From assembly GCA_937873315.1 (NCBI GenBank), contig CALMQX010000002.1:31251-95250 (forward strand): a stretch of DNA of 64,000 bases. The letters run 5' to 3'. This document shows, piece by piece, positions 1 through 7,393 of the stretch. Numbering within the stretch: the first letter of the stretch is position 1; each line of letters begins with the position of its first letter. Both the position numbers and the translations under genes were made by a program. The DNA is from an uncultured Nostocoides sp. Its GTDB lineage: Bacteria > Actinomycetota > Actinomycetes > Actinomycetales > Dermatophilaceae. The notes beneath the pieces are model-generated. The model saw only the letters and a list, made by a program, of their open reading frames with translations. It was not told the DNA's origin and ran no database searches.

Positions 1-46
1 CAGGTCGGTGGTGTCGAGCGGCATACCGCCGAGCCTAGGAGACGTG

Positions 47-82
47 GATCAGCCCTGGGCGGATCAGCCCCTGTCGGATCAG
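47..82. repeat. Three short GGATCAG repeats at the DUF2892 stop codon
   Basis: The heptamer GGATCAG occurs at 47, 61 and 76, a spacing of 14-15 bases. The last copy covers the stop codon of the DUF2892 gene. It may be a small tandem duplication; no function is evident. Confidence 0.4.
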
Positions 83-282
83 GCCTGGTCGGCCGAGCGG
101 GTGCTGATGCCGAAGAGCCGGTACAGCGGGCAGAATCCCACCAGGCCGGTGACCAGCATGACCGCTGCAACGATCCAGAGCACGATGCCCAGGGTGCCGC
201 CGGTCATGAAGGCCGCGATGGCCGCAATGATCGCGACGACGATGCGGATGACCTTGTCGGTCTGGCCGACGTTCTTGCCCAT
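79..282 (-). CDS. DUF2892 small inner-membrane protein
   Basis: This is a 67-residue protein with two hydrophobic helices at about residues 11-30 and 33-51. They are followed by a conserved GFCPLYRLFGIST-type segment near the C-terminus, which is the signature of the DUF2892 (YgaP-like membrane domain) family. The length matches the family. The ATG is preceded by an AAAGGA ribosome-binding site with about 8 nt spacing. Family members are integral membrane proteins of uncertain role, sometimes fused to or placed next to rhodaneses. It is a single gene here, with repeats behind its 5' side. Membership is clear; the function is not known. Confidence 0.88.
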   Translation of the reverse strand: MGKNVGQTDKVIRIVVAIIAAIAAFMTGGTLGIVLWIVAAVMLVTGLVGFCPLYRLFGISTRSADQA

Positions 283-403
283 GATTGCTGTCCTTTGCGT
301 ATGCCGCGGGCTTGCGCTTCAAGCCCGTCGACCACATAGACGAATGGCGCACGCAAAGGGATACATCGGCGGCTTCTTGCGCTCCCGTAGCCTCCCGTTC
401 GCC

Positions 404-465
404 GCCGCTTTCCCACCTCACGCGCCTCAAGTTCGCCGCTTTCCTACCTCACGCGCCTCAACTTT
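404..465. repeat. 31-bp tandem direct duplication entering the 100-bp palindrome
   Basis: Two adjacent copies of a 31-bp unit, at 404-434 and 435-465, differ at only a few positions. Each contains CACGCGCCTCAA or TACCTCACGCGCCTCAA-like sequence, and the second copy runs into the left arm of the palindrome at 454-553. It looks like a partial duplication of the element's end. With the palindrome and the 24-bp repeats it fills the 283-681 gene-free stretch; I see no gene there. Confidence 0.7.
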
Positions 466-553
466 CCCGCCTGATGCCGGAACCTTCTGGTTAGGGCCCC
501 TTCTAAGGGGCCCTAACCAGAAGGTTCTCTCCCTAGGCGGAAAAGTTGAGGCG
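454..553 (+). repeat. 100-bp nested palindromic element, copy 1
   Basis: The ends are CGCCTCAACTTTCCCGCCT and its near-perfect complement. The core at 481-526 is a perfect palindrome with 22-bp arms and a 2-nt loop. Reverse-complementing the element at 4389-4488 gives a sequence identical to this one over the first 33 bases and related over the full 100. The two copies therefore form a family and lie in opposite orientation on either side of the redox operon at 682-4298. It could be a REP/MITE-like mobile palindrome or a strong bidirectional terminator. There is no T-tract and no open reading frame for a transposase. Confidence 0.9.
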
Positions 554-556
554 GAT

Positions 557-652
557 GGGATTCGCCGGTAGGGCGCGCGCGGGATTGGCGGGTAGGGCGC
601 GCGCGGGATTGGCGGGTAGGGCGCGCGCGGGATTCGCCGGTATGGCGCGCGG
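557..652. repeat. 24-bp tandem repeat, four copies
   Basis: Four consecutive 24-bp units (starting 557, 581, 605, 629) share the form GGGATT-SGCSGGTA-GGGCGCGCGC. The middle two are identical and the outer two carry a CGCC variant; the last is slightly degenerate. It is a GC-rich minisatellite between the palindrome and the end of the ferredoxin gene, a candidate for copy-number variation between strains. Confidence 0.85.
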
Positions 653-681
653 GCGGGACCAGCGGGCGGGGCCCGTGTCTG

Positions 682-891
682 TCAGGTGCCGGCCCAATAG
701 AGCGCGCGTGCCGGACAGAGCCGGATCGCGGTCTCGCCCTCGGCGGGGTCAACGGCAGCATTCGCGATGACCGGGTAGCCCCACTCGTCCAACTGAATGT
801 CCCGCGGCAGCAGACTGGCGCAAATGCCGTGAGCCGAGCAGGCGATGCGATCGATGCGGATCTCGGCTTGACGATCAGGCGAGGTAGGCAT
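682..891 (-). CDS. Ferredoxin, three-cysteine [3Fe-4S] type
   Basis: This is a 69-residue soluble ferredoxin. Cysteines at residues 18, 24 and 59 form the pattern C-x5-C ... CP, the layout of small single-cluster ferredoxins that usually carry a [3Fe-4S] centre; His21-Gly22 in the first motif fits this. I chose the ATG at 891, which has AAGGGAAGG upstream; a longer in-frame start would add an unrelated tail. It overlaps the end of the NuoF-like gene by 17 bases, so the two are co-translated. It is the last gene of the operon and probably the electron acceptor or donor of the NuoF-like protein. Confidence 0.88.
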   Translation of the reverse strand: MPTSPDRQAEIRIDRIACSAHGICASLLPRDIQLDEWGYPVIANAAVDPAEGETAIRLCPARALYWAGT

Positions 892-1990
892 GAGCGACCT
901 TCCCTTCGAGTGGGCAGTTCCCGGCTGCATGCTCGGCGAGATGCTGCCCGAAGACCCGCAGGGCGCTGCGGACCATGCCGGCCACGCCGTCCGGGAATCG
1001 GCAGGCACCCCGCCCGATCAGCAGATCGACCCGCGCGCTGAACTGGTCTACGGCGCGCGAGGTGGGACGGGCGATCAGCTCGGCCCACTGAGCCGACACC
1101 GCCGGGAGCCCGAACATGCACGGTCCGCATTGCCCGGCGGATTCGCCTGCGGCATAGGACAACAGTGATGACACCTGCGCAAGTGGACAGCGGTCGGGAG
1201 CCAGGACGTTGATGACTCCCGGGCCGGTGGACCCGCCGTATGCCGCGAGCCCGGCGTTGGACCAGATGGCGCCGGCCGCCTCCGCCTCGGTGAGGAAGAA
1301 GCCCCCGAGCCCGCCCAGCCAGACCGGGCCCGGGATGCCGCCCGCGCCCTCCGCGCCGGCCGCGCCCGCCGCTCGGAGCAGATCGGCCAGTGGTATGCCG
1401 GCCGCGGCGGCAAAGACCCCCGGCGAGTGCACCGAGCCGCCAATGGTCACGAGGCGAGGCCCGGGTTCGGTGGGAGTTCCAAACGATCGGAACCAGGCCG
1501 ATCCGCGATCCGCAATCTGGGCCACCCGCCATACAGTTTCGGCGTTGAGCACGACGGTCGGCGCGACTTGCCGGCCCTGCACATCTCGCCCTCCATAAAC
1601 GAAGGGCGTGCGCTTGGTCATGGGTCGGGCCAACTGACCGCTGGCCAAGGAGATCAGGGCACTCTCCTCCGAGGACACGTATCGGTGCGGAACCTCGAGA
1701 ACCTCGAGTCCCGCAGCCGCCAACCGCGAGGCGGTGGCCGAGCCGCGGTGTGCGGCATACCGAATTCCACCGAGACGTCCGGGAGCGATCAACTTCGCGC
1801 CCTGGACCAGGTCCGCGAGGTGGTTCTCGACCACCCAGGCATCCTTGGTTGCGCCGATTTCGCCGTCGCAGGCATTCACGATGAGGGCGGCCCGATTCTC
1901 GATGGCGGCCCGCACCTTGGTGCCAGTGCTGAAAGCGGCACCGCCCCGCCCGGTGAGCCCCGAGGCATCAAGCTGCTCGATGAGGGTCAT
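875..1990 (-). CDS. NuoF-like flavin/iron-sulfur oxidoreductase subunit (SLBB domain)
   Basis: This 371-residue protein resembles the NADH-binding subunit of complex I (NuoF). Residues 13-22 carry the TGRGGAAF FMN/NADH loop, about 180-210 the SLBB domain, and 283-291 the iron-sulfur motif. That motif reads ESAGQCGPC: the first of the usual cysteines (ESCGxCxPC) is Ala285, while Cys288, Cys291 and a later Cys in GRGACRF remain, so the cluster is probably altered or absent. Start ATG at 1990 has AGGAG upstream and overlaps the stop of the ferric-reductase-like gene. It likely moves electrons between a pyridine nucleotide, ferredoxin and the membrane protein; direction is unknown. Confidence 0.85.
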   Translation of the reverse strand: MTLIEQLDASGLTGRGGAAFSTGTKVRAAIENRAALIVNACDGEIGATKDAWVVENHLADLVQGAKLIAPGRLGGIRYAAHRGSATASRLAAAGLEVLEVPHRYVSSEESALISLASGQLARPMTKRTPFVYGGRDVQGRQVAPTVVLNAETVWRVAQIADRGSAWFRSFGTPTEPGPRLVTIGGSVHSPGVFAAAAGIPLADLLRAAGAAGAEGAGGIPGPVWLGGLGGFFLTEAEAAGAIWSNAGLAAYGGSTGPGVINVLAPDRCPLAQVSSLLSYAAGESAGQCGPCMFGLPAVSAQWAELIARPTSRAVDQFSARVDLLIGRGACRFPDGVAGMVRSALRVFGQHLAEHAAGNCPLEGKVAHAYLA

Positions 1991-2550
1991 GACCACTCCT
2001 GAACAAGGACGTCGCGACGGCGGTCGCGGTCGTGATGGGAGGTGGTGGCCCGCCAGCCGATGGCACCGGCACCGACCGCTGCGCAGAGCACGGTGACGAA
2101 TCGGAGAATCGGCTGATCCGAGGTTCCGAGCATGAATCCGTGTACGAGCGCGGCAGGCCAGAGCAGGTAGGAGAGCCAATGCACGGCCTTCCAAGTGCGC
2201 TCGGGGAGCCGAGGGCGTAGCCATGAGGTGGCTATGACCGCCGCCAGGATGTCGATCGCGAGGGTGCCTAGTCCGACCCAAGCACGGGCGTACTCGCTCG
2301 TGAACGGCACGATGGCGGAGATCAGGTCGATCGAGACGTAGGTCTCGGCGATCGCCGTTCCCACGTGCACGGTGAGGAATGCCGCCATGCCGAGCGAAAG
2401 CCAACGGTGCAGCGCCATCACGATGGTCGCCTGGTCGCCGTGTGGCCGTCGGCGGCCAGAGGTGACGACCCCGAGGACGCTCACTGCCGTGAGCAGCACG
2501 ATGCTTGCCACGCCGGTGGCCCGAGAGGCGTACCAGAGTGCCTCGTTCAT
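1987..2550 (-). CDS. Ferric-reductase-like transmembrane protein
   Basis: This 187-residue integral membrane protein has about five helices. Two histidine pairs (His48/His62 and His124/His137), spaced 13-14 residues on opposing helices, are the usual axial ligands for two b-type hemes in the ferric reductase/NOX/MsrQ membrane domain. No separate FAD/NAD domain is attached, so electrons must come from another protein, most simply the NuoF-like partner encoded next. Its start (2550) overlaps the ApbE stop and its stop overlaps the NuoF-like start, so three genes are translationally linked. Its final acceptor could be iron, quinone or an extracytoplasmic flavoprotein. Confidence 0.82.
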   Translation of the reverse strand: MNEALWYASRATGVASIVLLTAVSVLGVVTSGRRRPHGDQATIVMALHRWLSLGMAAFLTVHVGTAIAETYVSIDLISAIVPFTSEYARAWVGLGTLAIDILAAVIATSWLRPRLPERTWKAVHWLSYLLWPAALVHGFMLGTSDQPILRFVTVLCAAVGAGAIGWRATTSHHDRDRRRDVLVQEWS

Positions 2551-3530
2551 GATGCCCTCCCAGTAATCTCACGTGGATCCGGCCAGCCGGGTGTGGTGAC
2601 CATCGTTCCGTCGATGCCATCGAGTCGTGCCGGAATGCCGTTGCGCTGCAGCCAATCTGGCGCGTCCAGCCCCAGGATGATGGCTGCGGTGGAGGCGGCA
2701 TTGGCCTCAAGGGCGTTGGCGGCCACGCAGGTCACCTGGGCCCAGATGGTGGCCGCGGTTCGGCCCGTTCGGGGATCGAGAATGTGGTGGCCGGTCGATT
2801 CGCCCTGCAAGGTCCAGGTCCGCAGCCGGGTCGAACTCGTGGTCACGGCCTGGCCGGTGCTGACGATGACCTGCAGGATGCTGCCATCGGCGGCCTCGAC
2901 CCCGATCCGCCAACCCCCGTGCGGGGCAACGCCACTCACGGCGATATCACCACCGAGGTTGACGAGGAAGCCGCCGGGCAGCCGCTCCGCCAGGCGGGCA
3001 GCGATGTTGTCGGCGGCATACGCTTTGGCGGTCGCACCGAGATCAATGAGGCAGCCCTGCGGCACTCGGACGGCATCCGTGGCTTCGTCGATCGTGACGC
3101 TCTGCCAGCCGGGGACGGCGGCGCCCGCGGTGCCCGCGGCATACGTGGTGCGTGCACGCACGCTGTCGATATCGCCGTCATAGCCGGACGCCACAACGCC
3201 TCGGCCCACGGTGGGATCGACCAAGCCGTCGGTGATGCGCGCCGCGTGCAGAGCTGCCCGCAGGTAGGCGACGAACACCGGTGATGCCCACGTGGTGGCC
3301 GGTCCATGCTCTGCGCGGGCGGCGAGTCGGCTGACCTCGGAGTCGGGCCGGAAGCGCGAGGCGGCGAGGTCGAGATCGGCCAGGTGATCCTTGGCGATGA
3401 GGGTGGCCTGGGCCAGCGCTGCTGGGTCCGTCACGAGAATGCGATGGGTCGTGCCGATCGCGCGAAACGTCGAACTGGTGATCAGTGAGTCAGCACTGGC
3501 ACGAGCGGTGGTGGTGGCCATGGCCGTCAC
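2547..3530 (-). CDS. apbE: FAD:protein FMN transferase (ApbE family)
   Basis: This 327-residue protein carries the ApbE motifs: DLGATAKAYAAD near residue 165, NLGGD near 195, and HHILDPRTGR near 250. ApbE enzymes split FAD and attach FMN to a threonine of a target protein outside the membrane. The GTG start at 3530 overlaps the TGA of the Ser-rich gene upstream (GTGA). No clear lipobox or signal peptide is visible. A typical target motif (S/T-G-A-T) is not evident in the small proteins of this operon, so the substrate is either elsewhere or non-canonical. Confidence 0.93.
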   Translation of the reverse strand: MTAMATTTARASADSLITSSTFRAIGTTHRILVTDPAALAQATLIAKDHLADLDLAASRFRPDSEVSRLAARAEHGPATTWASPVFVAYLRAALHAARITDGLVDPTVGRGVVASGYDGDIDSVRARTTYAAGTAGAAVPGWQSVTIDEATDAVRVPQGCLIDLGATAKAYAADNIAARLAERLPGGFLVNLGGDIAVSGVAPHGGWRIGVEAADGSILQVIVSTGQAVTTSSTRLRTWTLQGESTGHHILDPRTGRTAATIWAQVTCVAANALEANAASTAAIILGLDAPDWLQRNGIPARLDGIDGTMVTTPGWPDPREITGRAS

Positions 3531-3844
3531 GACCCATTCGTCGTGGTTTGGGCGCTCGAGGAACTCTCCGTAATCCCCGAGGTGGAGCTGAAGCCGGAGG
3601 ATGACGTGCTCGACGAACTGTCGGTGGTGGAGGACGTGGACGACGTGGACGAGCTGGACGAGCTGTCAGTGGTGGATGACCCGGCTGTGGTCGCGGTCGA
3701 CTGGGCGGCCGTGCCGGAGGTGTCGGCGCCCGTTGAGGAATCCTGGATGAGCGTGAGACCGACCCCGCCGGTCACCAAGGTGGCGGCCAGCATGGCTCCA
3801 GCGGTCCAGGCCTTGGCGCGATTCAGGGCTCGTGGGGTGCTCAT
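3527..3844 (-). CDS. Ser/Thr-rich small membrane-anchored protein
   Basis: This is a 105-residue protein with a basic N-terminus and one hydrophobic segment at about residues 12-34, a signal or anchor. The rest, about 70 residues, is almost entirely Ser, Thr and Gly in low complexity. I used ATG 3844 because the longer frame has no sensible N-terminus and this start matches the domain edge. It precedes ApbE with a 4-base overlap. The tail suggests an extracytoplasmic, possibly glycosylated linker. No family recognised; composition-driven reading frames can mislead, but the coupling to apbE supports it. Confidence 0.7.
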   Translation of the reverse strand: MSTPRALNRAKAWTAGAMLAATLVTGGVGLTLIQDSSTGADTSGTAAQSTATTAGSSTTDSSSSSSTSSTSSTTDSSSSTSSSGFSSTSGITESSSSAQTTTNGS

Positions 3845-3862
3845 GATGCTCTCTCTTCCGGT

Positions 3863-3890
3863 GATATCGGCGAGTGCTCTCGCCGATATC
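3863..3890 (-). promoter_or_regulatory. Perfect 12-bp hairpin just upstream of the Ser-rich gene
   Basis: GATATCGGCGAG and its exact complement are separated by TGCT, 19 bases before the start codon at 3844. It could be an operator for a dimeric repressor, or a leader hairpin that limits translation or transcription of the apbE operon. Confidence 0.6.
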
Positions 3891-3986
3891 GTCAACTCTG
3901 GAGGTCGCGCTTGTGCACTTCCTGTGGACTGCCCATGTGGTGTTTGTGGCTTCCGAGTGGGCGCGCTGAGTCGGGGCGCTTGGGGG

Positions 3987-4298
3987 TCAGGATCCGGCCG
4001 AGCTCGTGTGTCCGCCGGCCGGTCCGCCACCCTGAGCAGCCGCGCCTGGTCCGGCCGGGGCGGCCCCCTGCGGCGGAGCGACCGGCGCGAAGCCCGAAGT
4101 GCTATTGGACTGCCGCTGACCCTGCTGGCCGGGTACGGGACCGGCCTGGCTCTGGCTTTGCGGTGACGACTGGGTCGCCGAGTCAGCGTCCAGCTGACTG
4201 TTCGCCAAGTGGAATCCCACGGCGCTGGCCCCCACGGCTCCTCCGGCGAGGAGGGCCACGGACCAGGTGCGGGCGGCATTGAGCGGTGAGGTGGGCAT
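3987..4298 (-). CDS. Small membrane-anchored Gln/Pro/Gly-rich protein
   Basis: This 103-residue protein has a hydrophobic helix near residues 10-29. After it comes a low-complexity tail rich in Ser/Gln, then in Ala/Pro/Gly/Gln. The ATG at 4298 has AAGGGAC at suitable spacing; an upstream start would run through the palindromic repeat and is not credible. It lies 142 bases ahead of the Ser-rich gene and has the same architecture (anchor plus disordered tail), so the two may be functional siblings. It is probably the first gene of the leftward redox operon. No family recognised. Confidence 0.65.
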   Translation of the reverse strand: MPTSPLNAARTWSVALLAGGAVGASAVGFHLANSQLDADSATQSSPQSQSQAGPVPGQQGQRQSNSTSGFAPVAPPQGAAPAGPGAAAQGGGPAGGHTSSAGS

Positions 4299-4388
4299 GT
4301 CTGTCCCTTCGGAGTGCGTGGATGGTGAGTCCTCAGGATGCGCGGGTGCGCTGGACGCTCGCTGTGGGCGGCATATGGACCCGCTGGG

Positions 4389-4488
4389 CGCCTCAACTTT
4401 CCCGCCTGGGGCGGGAAACCCTCGGTTGGGGCCGATTGTAAGGGGCCCCAACGTCAAGGTTCCGGCATCAGGCGGGAAAGTTGAGGCG
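4389..4488 (-). repeat. 100-bp nested palindromic element, copy 2
   Basis: It is exactly 100 bp with ends CGCCTCAACTTTCCCGCCT and AGGCGGGAAAGTTGAGGCG, and inner arms around GGTTGGGGCC / GGGGCCCCAAC. Read on the minus strand it matches copy 1 (454-553) base for base over the first 33 positions. It sits between the divergent redox operon and the aminotransferase gene, so here it cannot be only a terminator; it lies where promoters are expected. Confidence 0.9.
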
Positions 4489-4567
4489 GGTGAGGTGGAG
4501 TGGGGCAAGTGGGGGCCGGATCGGTGAGCGTCGAGGTCATAGGGGAAGACGTGAGACTCTGGACGGC

Positions 4568-6262
4568 ATGACGAACCCGGCAGAGCACCCGCTGCTGCGA
4601 CGCATTCGTGAAAGCGTCATCGGCGACGATCACGTGATGGTCACTCCGTATGGCGCACGCCGCGTGACCTATGCGGACTACACCGCCAGCGGTCGCGCGC
4701 TCTCCTTCATCGAGGACTTCATCCGCGACGAGGTCCTGCCCGCGTACGCCAACACGCACACCGAATCCAGCGGTACCGGGCTGCAAACCACCCGCCTGCG
4801 CGAGGACGCGCGCGAAATCATCCGCCGTGCGGTCGGCGGTGACGACGACACGGTGGTGATCTTTGCCGGATCCGGATGCACCGGCGCCATCGCCAAACTC
4901 ATCGGGGTCCTCGGACTGCGCATCCCCAGCGAACTCGAGGATCGCTGGCAGCTCTCCCAACAGATCCCCGCAGAGCAGCGGCCTGTGGTCTTCATCGGCC
5001 CCTACGAGCACCATTCCAACGAGGTCTCGTGGCGCGAGACGATCGCCGATGTCGTGCCGATCAAACAGGACGCCGACGGCGGAGTTTGCCAGGATGACCT
5101 GCGAAATCGCCTGCAGGAGTATGCCGCTCGCCCGCTCAAGATCGGCTCCTTCAGTGCCGCCTCCAATGTCACCGGCATCGTCTCGGATACGCACGGCATC
5201 TCGACCCTGCTGCACGAGTATGGCGCACTAGCGTTTTGGGACTTCGCGGCAGCCGCGCCCTATGTCGACATCGAGATGGCTGCCCCACAAGGTGAGCCCG
5301 CGGCATACAAGGACGCCATCTTCTTGTCGCCGCATAAGTTCATCGGCGGCCCCGCCACTCCGGGCCTGTTGGTCGCGCGACGCGAGCTCTTCCGCAATCG
5401 CGTCCCCGATGTGCCCGGCGGTGGAACGGTCGCTTACGTCAACCCCGAGGACCACGCCTACCTCTCCGACCCCGCCCACCGCGAGGAGGGCGGCACCCCG
5501 GCGATCATCGAGGCCGTGCGTGCGGGGCTGGTTTTCCAGCTCAAGGAGGCCGTCGGCGTCGAGACCATCCGCGCCCGCGAGGATGAATTCTTCCGGCGGG
5601 CCGTGGCGGCATGGCGGGATGAACCAGCCATCGAGATCCTCGGCAATGTCGACGCCCACCGCCTCTCGATCATGTCCTTCGTGGTGCGGGCGCCCTCAGG
5701 CAACTACCTCCACCACAACTTCGTCGTGGCGGTGCTCAATGACCTCTTCGGTATCCAGTCCCGTGGCGGGTGCTCGTGCGCCGGCCCCTATGGCCATCGG
5801 CTCCTCGGCATCGACATCGAGCGCTCCCATGAGTTCGAGCGCGAGATCACCGGAGGATGCGAGGGCATCAAGCCCGGCTGGGTGCGGGTGAACTTCAACT
5901 ACTTCATCTCCGACACCGTCGCCGATTACGTCATCGAGGCCGTGCGCCTGGTGGCTCGCGACGGCTGGCGGCTCCTGGGCGACTACCTTTTCGATCCGGT
6001 CACCGGCCGTTGGCGCCACCGCGACGGGGTGGTGGAGCCACCGATCCGCCTCATGGACATCACGTATGCCGCGGACGGCACCTTGCAGGTGCCGGCCACC
6101 TCCCTGCGCGGCGGTGAGGAATTGCTGGCCGAGCATCTGCGCGATGGGGAGCGCATCCTGGCGCAGGCCACGCCGCCGGACCTCGATGCCCCATCGGCCA
6201 AACTGGGTGAGGACTTTGAGCACCTGCGTTGGTTCGATCTGCCCGAGAGCGCCTTGCTCTGA
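4568..6262 (+). CDS. Class V aminotransferase (cysteine-desulfurase-like), PLP-dependent
   Basis: This 564-residue protein has the class V aminotransferase fold. The PLP lysine lies in the SPHKFIGGPATPG motif near residue 258, and a cysteine-containing loop, RGGCSCAGPYGH near 398, resembles the active-site loop of SufS/Csd-type desulfurases. It is longer than SufS (about 410 residues), with an extra C-terminal part of about 100 residues. The ATG at 4568 fits the homologous N-terminus. It has no Suf neighbours, so a dedicated Fe-S role is not indicated; cysteine, selenocysteine or kynureninase-like substrates are possible. Confidence 0.85.
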   Translation: MTNPAEHPLLRRIRESVIGDDHVMVTPYGARRVTYADYTASGRALSFIEDFIRDEVLPAYANTHTESSGTGLQTTRLREDAREIIRRAVGGDDDTVVIFAGSGCTGAIAKLIGVLGLRIPSELEDRWQLSQQIPAEQRPVVFIGPYEHHSNEVSWRETIADVVPIKQDADGGVCQDDLRNRLQEYAARPLKIGSFSAASNVTGIVSDTHGISTLLHEYGALAFWDFAAAAPYVDIEMAAPQGEPAAYKDAIFLSPHKFIGGPATPGLLVARRELFRNRVPDVPGGGTVAYVNPEDHAYLSDPAHREEGGTPAIIEAVRAGLVFQLKEAVGVETIRAREDEFFRRAVAAWRDEPAIEILGNVDAHRLSIMSFVVRAPSGNYLHHNFVVAVLNDLFGIQSRGGCSCAGPYGHRLLGIDIERSHEFEREITGGCEGIKPGWVRVNFNYFISDTVADYVIEAVRLVARDGWRLLGDYLFDPVTGRWRHRDGVVEPPIRLMDITYAADGTLQVPATSLRGGEELLAEHLRDGERILAQATPPDLDAPSAKLGEDFEHLRWFDLPESALL

Positions 6263-6308
6263 GCCCGGCCTAGATCGACCGTACTGAGGCCGGGTTAGGC
6301 TGACCGGC

Positions 6309-6710
6309 ATGGCTCTCGACCCTGACCTGCACCGGTTGGCCAAGACCACCACCTTGGCGACCGTCGTCACCCAGATGCCCGATGGCTCGTTCCAGGCGAT
6401 GCCCTTGTGGGTCGACTGCGATGACGATTACGTGCTGATCAACACCGAACCGCAGCGACAGCGCGCCAAGAATGTCGCCCGCAACCCGCGCATGACGGTG
6501 CTGCTGGTCTCCCGCGAGAGCGACTGGGACTGGATCGAGGTGCGCGGCGAGGTCGTCGAGACGGTCGGCGGTCAGGAGGCTCGCGATCACATTGACGCGC
6601 TCTCCAGGAAGTACCTCGGCCGCGACTACCCGAACCCGGTGGGTCCGCAGGGCCGGATCATTCTCAAAGTGCGGCCCGATCGGGTGACCAGCCAGGCCGG
6701 ACGGCGGTGA
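6309..6710 (+). CDS. PPOX-class (putative F420-dependent) oxidoreductase
   Basis: This is a 133-residue split-barrel protein of the pyridoxamine-phosphate-oxidase-like family. Segments such as MPLWVDCDDDYVLINTE and RQRAKNVARNPRMTVLL match the actinobacterial group that binds coenzyme F420 or flavin. The ATG at 6309 follows the aminotransferase by 46 bases, so the two may be co-transcribed. Its stop overlaps the GTG of the next gene (GTGA). The substrate cannot be told from sequence. Confidence 0.85.
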   Translation: MALDPDLHRLAKTTTLATVVTQMPDGSFQAMPLWVDCDDDYVLINTEPQRQRAKNVARNPRMTVLLVSRESDWDWIEVRGEVVETVGGQEARDHIDALSRKYLGRDYPNPVGPQGRIILKVRPDRVTSQAGRR

Positions 6711-7393
6711 CGACGCAGCTCAACGAGCTGGGTCAGCCCGTCGGCGCGCAGGTTCCTGGTTGGCAGCCTCGGGCAACGCCGCCGATGACTTCGCTCCTGG
6801 GACGTACCTGCTCGCTCATCGCCCTCACCGAGGCTCACCTGGCTGACCTGTGGTCGGCATATGCCGACACCGACGACGCCCACTGGACCTATCTCCCAGC
6901 GGAGCGACCCCGCAGTGTTGATGAGGTCCGCCTCCTGCTGCCCCAGCGCTCGGCTGGCTATTACACGTATGCCGTGATGATGGCAGGCGCCGCGCAAGGA
7001 ATGCTCAGCCTGCTGCGCGCCGATGCCGCGAATGGCGTGATTGAGGTCGGCTGGATCGCGCTCGGGTCGCGGCTGAAGCGGACGGTCGCGGCGACCGAGG
7101 CTCAGCGGCTGGTCATGGGCCATGTCTTTGACGACCTGGGTTATCGGCGGCTCGAATGGAAGTGCGACGCACTCAACGCGCCCTCCCGCGCAGCGGCGGA
7201 GCGTCTTGGTTATCGGCTCGAGGGCGTCTTCCGTCACCATGTCGTCACCAAGGGTCGCAATCGCGACACCGCCTGGTACGCCGTCCTCGATAGTGAATGG
7301 CCGTCCCTGCGGTCGCGCCTGGACACCTGGCTGGCGCCGAGCAATTTCACCGCAGATGGCCAGCAGCGCGCTCGCCTTGGCGGTGCGGCATGA
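6707..7393 (+). CDS. GNAT-family N-acetyltransferase (RimJ/RimL-like)
   Basis: This 228-residue protein has the GNAT pattern of RimJ/RimL-type enzymes. A beta strand and acetyl-CoA loop (VIEVGWIALGSRLKRT... at about 110-125) is followed by LEWKCDALNAPSRAAAERLGYRLEG (about 147-172, split here by position) and a GR(N)RDTAWYAVLDSEW end. It probably acetylates a protein N-terminus or small amine. It begins with GTG overlapping the previous stop and its own TGA overlaps the MFS ATG, so PPOX, GNAT and MFS form a coupled trio. Confidence 0.85.
   Translation: MTTQLNELGQPVGAQVPGWQPRATPPMTSLLGRTCSLIALTEAHLADLWSAYADTDDAHWTYLPAERPRSVDEVRLLLPQRSAGYYTYAVMMAGAAQGMLSLLRADAANGVIEVGWIALGSRLKRTVAATEAQRLVMGHVFDDLGYRRLEWKCDALNAPSRAAAERLGYRLEGVFRHHVVTKGRNRDTAWYAVLDSEWPSLRSRLDTWLAPSNFTADGQQRARLGGAA

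Noticed and set aside
557..652. Possible CRISPR array
   Set aside because: The units are directly adjacent with no unique spacers, so it is a tandem repeat; no cas genes are present.
3527..4298. ApbE flavinylation sites in the two small proteins
   Set aside because: I looked for an S/T-G-A-T motif and found only unlike sequences (such as STGAD), so I do not claim them as targets.
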